From contig NZ_JACHCC010000009.1 of assembly GCF_014207135.1 (NCBI RefSeq), positions 186,001 to 250,000 on the forward strand: a stretch of 64,000 nucleotides of DNA, given 5' to 3'. Below are positions 26,273-34,946 of this stretch, in pieces (the first letter of the stretch is position 1; each line of letters opens with the position of its first letter). Made by a program: the position numbers and the translations under genes. The notes beneath the pieces were generated by a model. It ran no database searches. It saw only the letters and a program-made list of their open reading frames with translations, and had not been told where the DNA came from. Origin of the DNA: Pedobacter cryoconitis. Its GTDB lineage: Bacteria; Bacteroidota; Bacteroidia; Sphingobacteriales; Sphingobacteriaceae.

Positions 26273-27442
26273 ATGTCCCTGTCGACTTACACCGCCGAAA
26301 CAATATCAAGTAATGCCATCGTCTACCGGTCCAGAATCAGCCGGCCATCCCAACTGATTTATTTGATTACTGTAGTATCTATCCTCGCCGCTTTTGCTGC
26401 ACTTCCCTTTATTAAAACCCCTATCAGCGTAAAAAGCAGTGGACTTTTACAATCCTCACTAGAAAAAACCGAACTAACTGTCCCTGTAAACGGCAGACTT
26501 ATTCAGTTCAATCTGACTGACAATAAGAAACTCAGACAGGGAGATATCTTATTGGTTATTGACGCTTCTACCCCTAAAAAACAAGATGCACTGGTTCAGA
26601 TACGCCAGAGTCAGATCAACCAGTTTTTACAGGATATTAAAAAATTACTGGTTTATATCCAATGGAACGGCTATAACTATCCAAATCCACAAACCGGACA
26701 GTATAAAGCTGCCTGGCAGGAATTTGCCCAGGAATCTGAAAACTCAAGAATTGCGAAAGATCAGGCAGAAACTACTTTCAACAGGTATAATAAATTATAC
26801 CAGAGTAAGGTTGTAACTGAATCAGAATATGAGAAATACAAATTTGAGAAAGAACAGGCTGCATCTGCCTATCAGATGATCAGTAATAAATATAAATCCA
26901 AGTGGCAGATTGAAGCAGATCAGTTCAGAAATGAACTCAGACAGCTCTCCAGTCAGCAGGTAGACATCGATGAACAGAAGAAACAATATGTATTAAGGGC
27001 TCCGATAAGCGGATCCGTTCAGAATCTGTCAGGCATACAAAAAGGTGCTTATGTGTTTGCCAACCAAAAAATCGGGGAAATATCACCAGACACTAATATA
27101 ACAGCATTCTGCTATATCAAACCTGCCGACATAGGTTTAGTCAGAAAAGGCCAGCAGGTACGGTTTCAGGTAGACGCATTTAATTATAATCAATGGGGAC
27201 TAGCTACAGGAAAAGTACTGGATATATCAGATGATATTATCATTGTCAATAATCAGCCAGTGTTTAAAGTCAGGTGCAAACTGACACAAAACTATCTGAT
27301 GTTGAAAAATGGTTATAAAGGTTTTCTGAAAAAAGGGATGAGTTTCACCGCCCGTTTCACCGTAACAGAAAGAAGTCTTTACCAGTTATTATATGATAAG
27401 GTGGACGACTGGGTAAATCCAAATGTAAGCGACAAAGCATGA
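26273..27442 (+). CDS. HlyD-family export adaptor (bacteriocin secretion)
   Basis: 389 residues. One N-terminal membrane span (about 27-46), then a biotinyl-lipoyl-like hairpin (GRLIQFNLTDNKKLRQGDILLVI), a long coiled-coil region (about 95-235) and a C-terminal beta domain (APISGSVQNLSGIQKGAYV). It is the periplasmic adaptor of a type I secretion system and pairs with the ABC transporter encoded by the next gene, whose start overlaps its stop (ATGA). No TolC-like outer-membrane channel is encoded in the window; one elsewhere in the genome is presumably used. Confidence 0.93.
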   Translation: MSLSTYTAETISSNAIVYRSRISRPSQLIYLITVVSILAAFAALPFIKTPISVKSSGLLQSSLEKTELTVPVNGRLIQFNLTDNKKLRQGDILLVIDASTPKKQDALVQIRQSQINQFLQDIKKLLVYIQWNGYNYPNPQTGQYKAAWQEFAQESENSRIAKDQAETTFNRYNKLYQSKVVTESEYEKYKFEKEQAASAYQMISNKYKSKWQIEADQFRNELRQLSSQQVDIDEQKKQYVLRAPISGSVQNLSGIQKGAYVFANQKIGEISPDTNITAFCYIKPADIGLVRKGQQVRFQVDAFNYNQWGLATGKVLDISDDIIIVNNQPVFKVRCKLTQNYLMLKNGYKGFLKKGMSFTARFTVTERSLYQLLYDKVDDWVNPNVSDKA

Positions 27443-29592
27443 GCATTAAGGTAAAACAAAGGGATATAACAGATTGCGGGGCAGCTTGTATAGCATCCAT
27501 TGCTTCACATTACAAACTGGATCTTTCAGTTGCCCGTATCAGGCAGCTGGCTGGTACCGATAAAAAGGGAACCACCGTATTAGGTATGGTAGAGGCAGGT
27601 CGTAAATTAGGTTTTGAGGCTGCTGGTGTGAAAGGCCCCTTTGAAAGTCTTTTTAAGATTCCAACACCAGCCGTTGCCCATCTGATTATTGAAAATATCC
27701 TGCAGCATTATGTTGTCATTTACAAAGTAACCAGCAAATTTATTGAGGTAATGGACCCTGGTGATGGGCTCATGCATCGTAAAACCCATGAAGAATTCAA
27801 AAAAGAATGGACAGGCGCATTAGTCTTATTATTACCTGCCGAAGAGTTTCAGGCAGGTAATGAGAAAATATCAGTAAAAGGCCGGTTCTGGAACCTGATC
27901 AGACCACATCAAAGTATTCTCATCCAGGCACTCCTGGGGGCAATAGTATATACTATTCTAGGCCTTTCTACTTCCGTCTTCGTACAGAAACTGGTAGATT
28001 TTGTTCTGGTCGACGGGAACAGGAACCTGCTCAATATAATGAGTATGGCAATGGTAATTATATTGTTCGTACAGCTTTTTATCGGCACGGCCAAAACGAT
28101 TTTCACACTCAAAACGGGACAGATGATTGATAGCCAACTGATCCTGGGCTATTATAAACATCTGTTAAAACTACCGCAGCAGTTTTTTGACACCATGCGT
28201 GTCGGAGAGATTATTTCCAGAATTAATGATGCAGTAAAAATCAGGGCATTTTTAAATGATGTCAGTATTAATTTCCTGGTCAACATCTTTATTGTATTCT
28301 TTTCCTTTATCATGATGTTTACCTACTACTGGAAACTGGCCCTGATCATGCTTACTGTCATTCCATTATATTCATTGATTTACTTCATCACGGATAAATT
28401 AAATAAGAAAGCACAAAGAAAACTGATGGAAGAGTCTGCCGAACTGGAATCCCAGCTCGTGGAAAGTCTGAATGCTATTGGTACCATCAAACGTTTTGGT
28501 CTGGAAACACACGCAAACGAAAAGACAGAGACACGCTTTATAAATCTTTTAAAGACCGGGTTCAAATCAAATATAAACTCTGTGTTTTCGAGTACATCTT
28601 CCGAGTTAATTTCCAGATTACTGACTATAGTATTGCTTTGGGTCGGCGCTGGTTATGTGCTTGATAATAACATAACACCAGGAGAATTATTATCATTTTA
28701 TACATTGATAGGTTACTTTACCGGCCCCGTCACTACCCTGATCGGTATGAATAAAACAGTACAGGATGCTGTTATCGCTGCAGACAGGTTATTCGAAATT
28801 ATGGACCTGGAGCGCGAGAATGATGAAAACCAGATAGACCTTAGTCCTGATAAGATAGGAGACATACATTTTGAGAAGGTTTCATTCCGGTATGGAACAA
28901 GAATTAATGTCTTTGAAAATCTAAATTTAACTATCCCTAAAGGCAAATTTACCGCCATAGTTGGCGAAAGTGGATCAGGTAAGTCAACTCTGATGTCAAT
29001 CCTCCAGAATATCTATCCTATCCAGGAGGGTAATGTACGTATAGGGAATTATGATTTAAAATATATCAGTAATACATCGCTTCGGCAGACAGTAGCAGTC
29101 GTACCACAAAAGATTGATTTATTTGCTGGTAATGTAATTGATAATATTGCAGTGGGAGACTACGAACCCAACATGCAGCGGATTATTGAGATCTCTTCAC
29201 AATTAGGCATTCTCGAATTTATCGAAACCTTACCCAGAGGATTCCAGACCTACCTTGGCGAAAATGGTACGGCTTTGTCAGGAGGGCAAAGACAACGTAT
29301 TGCTATAGCCAGGGCACTTTATCGTAACCCTGAAATCCTTATTCTGGATGAAGCGACTTCCTCACTTGATTCGGCTTCTGAACAATACGTCCAGAAAATG
29401 ATCAGTCTTTTAAAATCTCAGCAAAAAACCGTGATCGTAATCGCCCACAGGCTGAGCACATTGAATAGTGCAGATAAAATTATTGTACTGGACAAAGGAG
29501 TTGTAGTTGAACAAGGCACGCATCATGATCTGATCTATAGCCCAGATTCTGCCTATGCAAACCTGTGGAAACTTCAGTTGCCACAAATGTAA
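27439..29592 (+). CDS. Peptidase C39 ABC transporter for double-glycine peptides
   Basis: 717 residues. N-terminal C39 peptidase with catalytic Cys13 (QRDITDCGAAC), His90 (ILQHYVVIY) and Asp106 (VMDPGDG); six-helix membrane domain about 160-430; ABC domain with Walker A GESGSGKST (509-517), signature LSGGQRQR (613-620) and Walker B ILILDEA (633-639). It removes the leader after the Gly-Gly pair and exports the peptide. Overlaps the HlyD gene by 4 bases, so translation is coupled. All catalytic residues are intact, so this is an active maturation and export protein for the three precursors around it. Confidence 0.96.
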   Translation: MSIKVKQRDITDCGAACIASIASHYKLDLSVARIRQLAGTDKKGTTVLGMVEAGRKLGFEAAGVKGPFESLFKIPTPAVAHLIIENILQHYVVIYKVTSKFIEVMDPGDGLMHRKTHEEFKKEWTGALVLLLPAEEFQAGNEKISVKGRFWNLIRPHQSILIQALLGAIVYTILGLSTSVFVQKLVDFVLVDGNRNLLNIMSMAMVIILFVQLFIGTAKTIFTLKTGQMIDSQLILGYYKHLLKLPQQFFDTMRVGEIISRINDAVKIRAFLNDVSINFLVNIFIVFFSFIMMFTYYWKLALIMLTVIPLYSLIYFITDKLNKKAQRKLMEESAELESQLVESLNAIGTIKRFGLETHANEKTETRFINLLKTGFKSNINSVFSSTSSELISRLLTIVLLWVGAGYVLDNNITPGELLSFYTLIGYFTGPVTTLIGMNKTVQDAVIAADRLFEIMDLERENDENQIDLSPDKIGDIHFEKVSFRYGTRINVFENLNLTIPKGKFTAIVGESGSGKSTLMSILQNIYPIQEGNVRIGNYDLKYISNTSLRQTVAVVPQKIDLFAGNVIDNIAVGDYEPNMQRIIEISSQLGILEFIETLPRGFQTYLGENGTALSGGQRQRIAIARALYRNPEILILDEATSSLDSASEQYVQKMISLLKSQQKTVIVIAHRLSTLNSADKIIVLDKGVVVEQGTHHDLIYSPDSAYANLWKLQLPQM

Positions 29593-29953
29593 ACCCATGT
29601 TCATAGGAAAATTAATTCCCCTTACAAGCCACTTACAATCACCATTATATCAATTTAAATAAAGATTAATCATTTTAATTAATCATTTTTTCTTTGTTCA
29701 TTTATCGAATTGTTAAATGAACGAATTGAATAACCATGTCACCTACCTGGCACAGTATTCAAAAAGCCTCTAAAAACACATAAAAACCAAGTATTCAGAC
29801 TAATACAACCCCATAAAGGCACATATTGCTAATTTGTCAATCTTATACTTTTATCCAAAATTGATTACTTTCGTTATAGTGTTTGGCCAACCTAGGCGTA
29901 TCCTGAAAAGCCTTTAACGAGTAAGGAACTTAATTTATAATAATCCCCCTATT
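29593..29953. promoter_or_regulatory. Intergenic region with an inverted repeat before precursors 2 and 3
   Basis: 361 bases between the transporter and precursor 2. GTTCATTTA (29696-29704) and TAAATGAAC (29714-29722) form a perfect dyad with a 9-base spacer; CGAATTG occurs twice around it. Just upstream TTAATCATT is repeated. The region likely holds a separate promoter for precursors 2 and 3. No ORF of note. Confidence 0.45.
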
Positions 29954-30148
29954 ATGAAAAATTTGGAATTAAAAAACTTAGGTGTTCAGGAAATGAACAC
30001 TACAGAGATGGCAACAATTGAAGGTGGTGGTATCATTGGAGATGCATGGACACTTATTGGTGGAATTGCTAATGTGGCGGGTACAGTTGTAAGTAATACA
30101 GCTAACTTTGCAGGCAATCTGTTAAAATTCATTTTAACATCGCTTTAA
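29954..30148 (+). CDS. Double-glycine leader peptide precursor 2 (bacteriocin-like)
   Basis: 64 residues. The leader (1-25) is nearly identical to that of precursor 1, with TIEGG at 21-25. The predicted mature peptide (39 residues) starts GIIGDAWTLIGG, is rich in Gly, Ala, Val and Asn, has no Cys, and ends LKFILTSL. Its core is unrelated in detail to precursor 1, the usual state when leaders are under selection for one exporter and cores diversify. Own downstream hairpin; precursor 3 follows 95 bases later. Confidence 0.85.
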   Translation: MKNLELKNLGVQEMNTTEMATIEGGGIIGDAWTLIGGIANVAGTVVSNTANFAGNLLKFILTSL

Positions 30149-30167
30149 GCCATAATAACTCATTTGA

Positions 30168-30200
30168 AACCGTTATTCTGCTCTCGGGATAACGGTTCTT
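30168..30200 (+). terminator. Hairpin after precursor 2 (shared type)
   Basis: AACCGTTAT (30168-30176) pairs with ATAACGGTT (30189-30197), with four further inner pairs (two of them G-T), followed by CTTCT. It is the same sequence family as the hairpins after precursors 1 and 3, but the least perfect of the three. Confidence 0.7.
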
Positions 30201-30242
30201 CTGCCTTGAAAAACATTCCTTTACCTAAAACTTATACTTCAT

Positions 30243-30440
30243 ATGAAAAATCTGGAATTAAAAAATCTGGGTGTTCAGGAAATGAACACCAAAGAAATGT
30301 CAACTATTGAAGGCGGTGGTGTCCTGGGCGATTTATTAGGAGGCCTCGTTAAAGAAGCACTCTTTATTACAACTGTGACAGTGGCAAGTACTGTAGCTTT
30401 CGTTAAACAACAGGTAGGTTATATCTTCGGATCACTGTAA
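30243..30440 (+). CDS. Double-glycine leader peptide precursor 3 (bacteriocin-like)
   Basis: 65 residues. Leader 1-25 ends TIEGG; only a few residues differ from precursor 2. The predicted mature peptide (40 residues) starts GVLGDLLGGLVKEALF and ends QQVGYIFGSL; no Cys. Precursors 2 and 3 share the G-x-hydrophobic-G-D start of the core and a short hydrophobic-SL end, suggesting recent common descent and perhaps action as a two-peptide pair; that pairing is inference. Confidence 0.85.
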   Translation: MKNLELKNLGVQEMNTKEMSTIEGGGVLGDLLGGLVKEALFITTVTVASTVAFVKQQVGYIFGSL

Positions 30441-30460
30441 TCAGATTGATTAACGCTTTC

Positions 30461-30493
30461 AAACCGTTATACTGAAATTCAGTATAACGGTTT
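30461..30493. terminator. Perfect hairpin after precursor 3, also facing the DUF3472 gene
   Basis: 16-base perfect arms (30461-30476 and 30478-30493) around a single base contain the shared AACCGTTAT/ATAACGGTT core. It lies between precursor 3 and the convergent last gene of the sus operon, so it may stop both. Confidence 0.85.
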
Positions 30494-30506
30494 ATCATTT
30501 ATAAAA

Positions 30507-31628
30507 TTAAGGTTTCAATTCTTCCAGTATTGTTTTCCTGACCGGCGACAGCTGTCCGAAAATATCGGTAATCTGCAAAGTAATATAGTAATTCTGCTTT
30601 TTAAGCTTAATATCTCTTACAGCAAGCCCCACATTGCTGATATCCGGATCTTTTGCTTTCAGACTGGCCAAAGGACTGCCTGAACAAGATTCATTATCAA
30701 AAATCTGAACCTCATAAGCTAACTGAGGTGTAGCAGTGGACAGTATGCTCCAGTTGACAAATATCTTTTTTTGCGAATGATCATAATAAGAAGACAGATC
30801 ATATATTCCGGCCTGACTAATGATTCCGGGACGATCTTCCTGTTGTACTGCAAATTTATATTTCAGCTGGCCTGCTGCTGTTCCGCATGAGGTAACCTTT
30901 ACCCCATCTTTACCAAAAGGCACCGCTTTCCAGGAACCTTCTCCGGCCTCCGCAACCAGTGTATCCGGTTTTAACCAGGTTTGATCTGCTGACAGCATCC
31001 AGTATGACTTATATACCGCTGTACGGGCCCGTTTTTTCTCATCCGCAAAATTCTCGAGAAAACTGCCCATGTCGCTATGTAACATAGCCTCTTTTTCAGG
31101 TACAGTAAAGGTTACAAAATGTCTGAATGCTTTTTCCTGATGATCAAATATCCAGTACCCTACCTGAGTGGTCGAATCGTTAACAGTCCATCGTCTGACA
31201 ATATTGGTGTACCACTGGTTTGTTTTCCAGCCAAAATCAGCATGAGAGTGTAAACCCGTCCCTTCGCCACCAAATCCACCAATAAATGTAAGGGGATCTT
31301 TGTAAGCTGCAGTAATCTGCACCTTATTCGGAAAATCCCATATAGAAAATATGTTATTCGGTGCCCTTTTTTCATTCAATCCCGCTTTCTGAATTCCACA
31401 ATACCCACCACTTTTACCAATTCCAAACTGAACAGTACAAGCGTAAGTATAGGGGGCTATACCATCCGCCGGTATCATTACATCAGCCATCATCAGTTCA
31501 GCCTTAACCTTCCCCATCTTTGTTGTTTTAACATAAGGGCCCCATTTCGGGCAGCTTTGCTGCCCGATGGCCTGAATAGAAAAAACAGATAGCAGTATCG
31601 CTGTAAATACAAATCTTGTCTTATACAT
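30507..31628 (-). CDS. DUF3472-like secreted protein of the sus operon
   Basis: 373 residues with a signal peptide ending IGQQ (about residue 23). The segment FGGEGTGLHSHADFGWKTNQWYTNIVRRW is the hallmark of DUF3472 proteins, which occur beside glycan-utilisation genes in Bacteroidota. A C-terminal beta domain (about 275-370) looks fibronectin-like. The pattern is that of a carbohydrate-binding surface or periplasmic protein; no catalytic residues can be named. Six bases downstream of the DUF5007-like gene, last of five genes. Confidence 0.75.
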   Translation of the reverse strand: MYKTRFVFTAILLSVFSIQAIGQQSCPKWGPYVKTTKMGKVKAELMMADVMIPADGIAPYTYACTVQFGIGKSGGYCGIQKAGLNEKRAPNNIFSIWDFPNKVQITAAYKDPLTFIGGFGGEGTGLHSHADFGWKTNQWYTNIVRRWTVNDSTTQVGYWIFDHQEKAFRHFVTFTVPEKEAMLHSDMGSFLENFADEKKRARTAVYKSYWMLSADQTWLKPDTLVAEAGEGSWKAVPFGKDGVKVTSCGTAAGQLKYKFAVQQEDRPGIISQAGIYDLSSYYDHSQKKIFVNWSILSTATPQLAYEVQIFDNESCSGSPLASLKAKDPDISNVGLAVRDIKLKKQNYYITLQITDIFGQLSPVRKTILEELKP

Positions 31629-31634
31629 CTAATT

Positions 31635-32690
31635 TTATTTTTTGGTTAATCTTAATTTCAGCTCATAGATATATTTACCAGGGCTGTATAATTTGGTATT
31701 AAAACGAATATTAATATTTACCGGATATTTATTCCAGGTACCATAAGGGAGTTGCTTAGGTGGGAACCAGTTTTTGGCATCGGCTGTGTCTATAGAGGCG
31801 ATATACTGGCTATAAATCCGGTAGTAACAATTTAATCCGTTCGACTGTTTATCCCAATATACATCAGGGAAACGGGTCTGTGCATAATCGTATAAAACAG
31901 CGGTATCTGTAACTGTGGTCTTATAGGCGAAAGTACTCAGCGTTTTAAGAAAGGTATTCCCGCTCGGTCTTTGTTGTAAGGCCTGTCCAGGCAGAACTGA
32001 ACCATTCTTATCCAGCACTTTTAAAACAATTTGATTTGGGGAGTTCGCGACCTTCCTGATGGTTAGGGTAGTATTTGTGGTTTGCCCCAGATCTGGATTT
32101 ACCCATTGATCATCAAAAGGAAACCGTATTGAGGTTTCTGTCCCTGCTTTCAGTGCAATAAAATAAGGTGCATTTACATATTCGTACTGAACAGGTTTCG
32201 TCACCGAAATTGTATTGATGCCCAGGTAAGTTTTAGTACCGTGAGGATTTTCCACCTGCAAATCAACCAGGTAATCACCAACAGGAACATTTTCAGTTGC
32301 CTGAGTAATCAGGTACTGACCACTTACAGGCAGTACATTAAAAGGAAGCTTTTTCTGAATATCCCTTTTAGCATTAATTAAGGTAAGGGTCGTATCCGTT
32401 GTAGGATCATAGGCCGTTTTCCATATGGCTACGTCATATTCTTTAAAAAAGGATTCCTCCCTGATGCCCGTTTGTTTATTACGGATATTTAATAAAGTAA
32501 TTTTGAAAGGTGGTGTTGAATTGTCCGGGATAATTCCATCGGTCAGCATAAATTGCCCCTGTATTACAGTTAATGGGTTAGCCGAATAACGTAAGTTATC
32601 GCTCAGATAACCTATTTGCGTCTTTTTACAAGACATGATCCCTGTAATCACCAACAGGATAAATAAACCTGATATTATATATTTTTTCAT
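31635..32690 (-). CDS. DUF5007-like lipoprotein of the sus operon
   Basis: 351 residues. Lipoprotein signal with the modified Cys near residue 21 (VITGIMSCKK). The body is predicted mostly beta. Content and position (after a fasciclin lipoprotein, before DUF3472) match the DUF5007 proteins that I know from such loci; the family call rests on context and general likeness. Expected at the outer membrane as an accessory glycan-binding lipoprotein. Confidence 0.6.
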   Translation of the reverse strand: MKKYIISGLFILLVITGIMSCKKTQIGYLSDNLRYSANPLTVIQGQFMLTDGIIPDNSTPPFKITLLNIRNKQTGIREESFFKEYDVAIWKTAYDPTTDTTLTLINAKRDIQKKLPFNVLPVSGQYLITQATENVPVGDYLVDLQVENPHGTKTYLGINTISVTKPVQYEYVNAPYFIALKAGTETSIRFPFDDQWVNPDLGQTTNTTLTIRKVANSPNQIVLKVLDKNGSVLPGQALQQRPSGNTFLKTLSTFAYKTTVTDTAVLYDYAQTRFPDVYWDKQSNGLNCYYRIYSQYIASIDTADAKNWFPPKQLPYGTWNKYPVNINIRFNTKLYSPGKYIYELKLRLTKK

Positions 32691-32711
32691 CTTCTTTGGT
32701 TTAATTTGAAA

Positions 32712-33419
32712 TTATAAATGCTTAAATGTCCAGATATGCTTATTCTCCAGCACATGGACGACACCTGTATTAGTGATAATACCAGTGGTCTGGCAAAGCG
32801 TCTTAATATCCAGTAATTTTGGATCGCCGGAAGGATCTACTTTTGTTAGTCCGTCACCTGCAAGGATATCCTTAGCCCCCAGTATCTTATTCAGATAAAT
32901 ATACTGAGGCTTATTAGTGATGATTCCTGGTATAGTGTACTGATTGGCTTCCTCCAGAGAAACATCCAGCGATTCTCCTTTAGTTACAGACTGATAAGAT
33001 GCCCCAATGCTGTTCAATCCGTCCCTTGTTATCTTCTGGGGGAAGAAATAGATCCCCATAGAATCTCTCAGCATCTGAGGAGAAAAATACTTGAACAAAG
33101 AATCCAGTGTATAATTAAGTCTCTCATCTTGTTTACGGGCCTCATCCCTCTTGGCATTCAGAAAATTATTGATCGCATAATTATTCGGCACAAAGAAAGT
33201 TCCCGGACTGTTAATCACGTCTTTCATTCCAGCTTTATCTATAATCAATAAAGTGGTATCAAACATTTGCCTTGGATTGGTTTTCAGGAAATCGTAGGTT
33301 GTCATATCCACCTTCTCTTTGCTCAGGCCACCATCTATAATGGCACTTTTTTTACAGGCACTCCCAAATAATACCAGCAGTATAGCGGTGATATATATAT
33401 TACATTTCATCTTCTTCAT
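32712..33419 (-). CDS. Fasciclin (FAS1)-like lipoprotein
   Basis: 235 residues from ATG at 33419, which starts a lipoprotein signal (MKKMKCNIYITAILLVLFGSACKK). The longer frame from 33473 would overlap the susD stop. FAS1 features: TTYDFLKTNPRQMFDTTLLIIDKAG, NSPGTFFVPNNYAINNFL and the terminal TNTGVVHVLENKHI. FAS1 domains mediate adhesion or protein contact; in sus operons they are accessory surface lipoproteins. 28 bases after susD. Confidence 0.85.
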   Translation of the reverse strand: MKKMKCNIYITAILLVLFGSACKKSAIIDGGLSKEKVDMTTYDFLKTNPRQMFDTTLLIIDKAGMKDVINSPGTFFVPNNYAINNFLNAKRDEARKQDERLNYTLDSLFKYFSPQMLRDSMGIYFFPQKITRDGLNSIGASYQSVTKGESLDVSLEEANQYTIPGIITNKPQYIYLNKILGAKDILAGDGLTKVDPSGDPKLLDIKTLCQTTGIITNTGVVHVLENKHIWTFKHL

Positions 33420-33447
33420 TTTAATCTGTTTAATTATTTTACGAAAA

Positions 33448-34929
33448 TTAATAGCGGCCTTTCCACCATTCATTCTGACTGATCAGGCTATTCGCATTAA
33501 TAATGTCGTTATGAATCGGCCATAACCATCCCTTTTTACTAAACCGGTCTTTAGTCATCCAGGAAGGATAAAAACCACTTCCATCCGTTCCGTAACTTCT
33601 GCTGTTCCTGATGATATCAAAATAGTTCTGACCTTCACCAATCAATTCTCTTCTGCGTTCTAACAGAATATCGCGTTTCAACAGAATAGAAGAACTTGAA
33701 AGTTGCGCTACGCCTGCCCTGTCCCTGATCTGGTTGACAGCAGTAAGCGCTTCACCATCCCTTCCCAGTGCATTTAAAGCTTCGGCCCTTAACAAAATAA
33801 GATCAGCCAGCCTGAAAATGATCAGATTACTCTCGGCCCGCATATCATACTTACCTCCAGAACCAACATTCTGTATATCAGCATATTTCATCAAATTAGG
33901 TTTAAGGTCAGCCGTATTTCTATAGGCCACAAATTCTTTTTTCCTGGCATCATCCGGTGTATATAAATTATCCAGGGCAGAAGGCAGTAACCAATAAGTA
34001 GGATTGGCATTTGGCATCCCATTGACAATGTCACTGCTGACCGTCAGAAAAGCTATTGTACCACTGCTGCTCGATTCATTATTTGCATATTTTGACGGGA
34101 TGACCAAAATATTCTCCATAGAACTGGTATTACTGAACACCTGTCGGATAGTTCCTTTTGGTTGTAAATTAAAAAGATCGGCCCTGTTCAGCAGTGAATC
34201 AGTGTACAAAACTGTTTTTGTATAATCGTTTGTCCAGGCAGAAGCATGGGCCAGTAATGCCAGTGCGGCTCCTTTACTCGCTCTGATCCTCTGATTTTCA
34301 TTTAACCCTTCCCAGGTTAATAAAGAAGAAGCCTTGGCTGCATCACTAATAATCTGATTCATAATCAGCTTTTCATCTGTTCTGCCAATTAATTTCACCT
34401 GATCAGCTGTCGTAACAGCGGTAAGTTGTAAAGGCAGATCGCCCCAAACCCTGGTCATGTAGAAATAAGACAAGGCACGTAAAAAATAGGCCTCCCCCAA
34501 TAAATAATTTTTGCGGCCCGCAGCAAATTTGGAGTCGGGAATTGTATTTGTTTTCTCAATAATCAGATTGGCTGAGCTTACGATCTGATACCAGTTGATC
34601 CAGTTATGTGCTCCTGTCTGTCTGTAAGAGACCGTAAAATCTCCTGAAGTATACATACCGGATACATTGGTATCATCAGAATTAAAGACACCTACTGGAC
34701 CATCTCCCCATAGAAAAAAGCAGTTATCCTGAAACATACTTTTCCGTAAAAGTGCGTAGCCACCCAGGACAGCACCATCTACGTCTTTTTCATTCTGCCA
34801 GAACGTATTCTCATAAGTTGCATTTACCAGATTATTCTCCAGTGCCTTCTTACATGAAAACGTAAGACTGCTCAAAAGCATTAGCAATCCAATTGCTAAC
34901 ACCCTGTATTTTAAATTGAATATCTTCAT
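33448..34929 (-). CDS. SusD/RagB-family outer-membrane lipoprotein
   Basis: 493 residues. Lipobox Cys26 (SSLTFSCKK). SusD signatures: N-terminal NATYENTFWQNEKDVDGAVLGGYALLR and a C-terminal RLADLILLRAEALNALGRDGEALTAVNQIRDRAGV helix followed by LLERRRELIGEGQNYFDIIRN. It caps the SusC channel and binds the glycan before import. 17 bases after susC. The substrate cannot be read from sequence. Confidence 0.95.
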   Translation of the reverse strand: MKIFNLKYRVLAIGLLMLLSSLTFSCKKALENNLVNATYENTFWQNEKDVDGAVLGGYALLRKSMFQDNCFFLWGDGPVGVFNSDDTNVSGMYTSGDFTVSYRQTGAHNWINWYQIVSSANLIIEKTNTIPDSKFAAGRKNYLLGEAYFLRALSYFYMTRVWGDLPLQLTAVTTADQVKLIGRTDEKLIMNQIISDAAKASSLLTWEGLNENQRIRASKGAALALLAHASAWTNDYTKTVLYTDSLLNRADLFNLQPKGTIRQVFSNTSSMENILVIPSKYANNESSSSGTIAFLTVSSDIVNGMPNANPTYWLLPSALDNLYTPDDARKKEFVAYRNTADLKPNLMKYADIQNVGSGGKYDMRAESNLIIFRLADLILLRAEALNALGRDGEALTAVNQIRDRAGVAQLSSSSILLKRDILLERRRELIGEGQNYFDIIRNSRSYGTDGSGFYPSWMTKDRFSKKGWLWPIHNDIINANSLISQNEWWKGRY

Positions 34930-34946
34930 TTCGTTGCTATTAATAA

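Noticed and set aside
30507..31628. The DUF3472-like gene as immunity gene of the peptide cluster
   Set aside because: It is convergent, separated by a terminator, and is the last gene of the sus operon.
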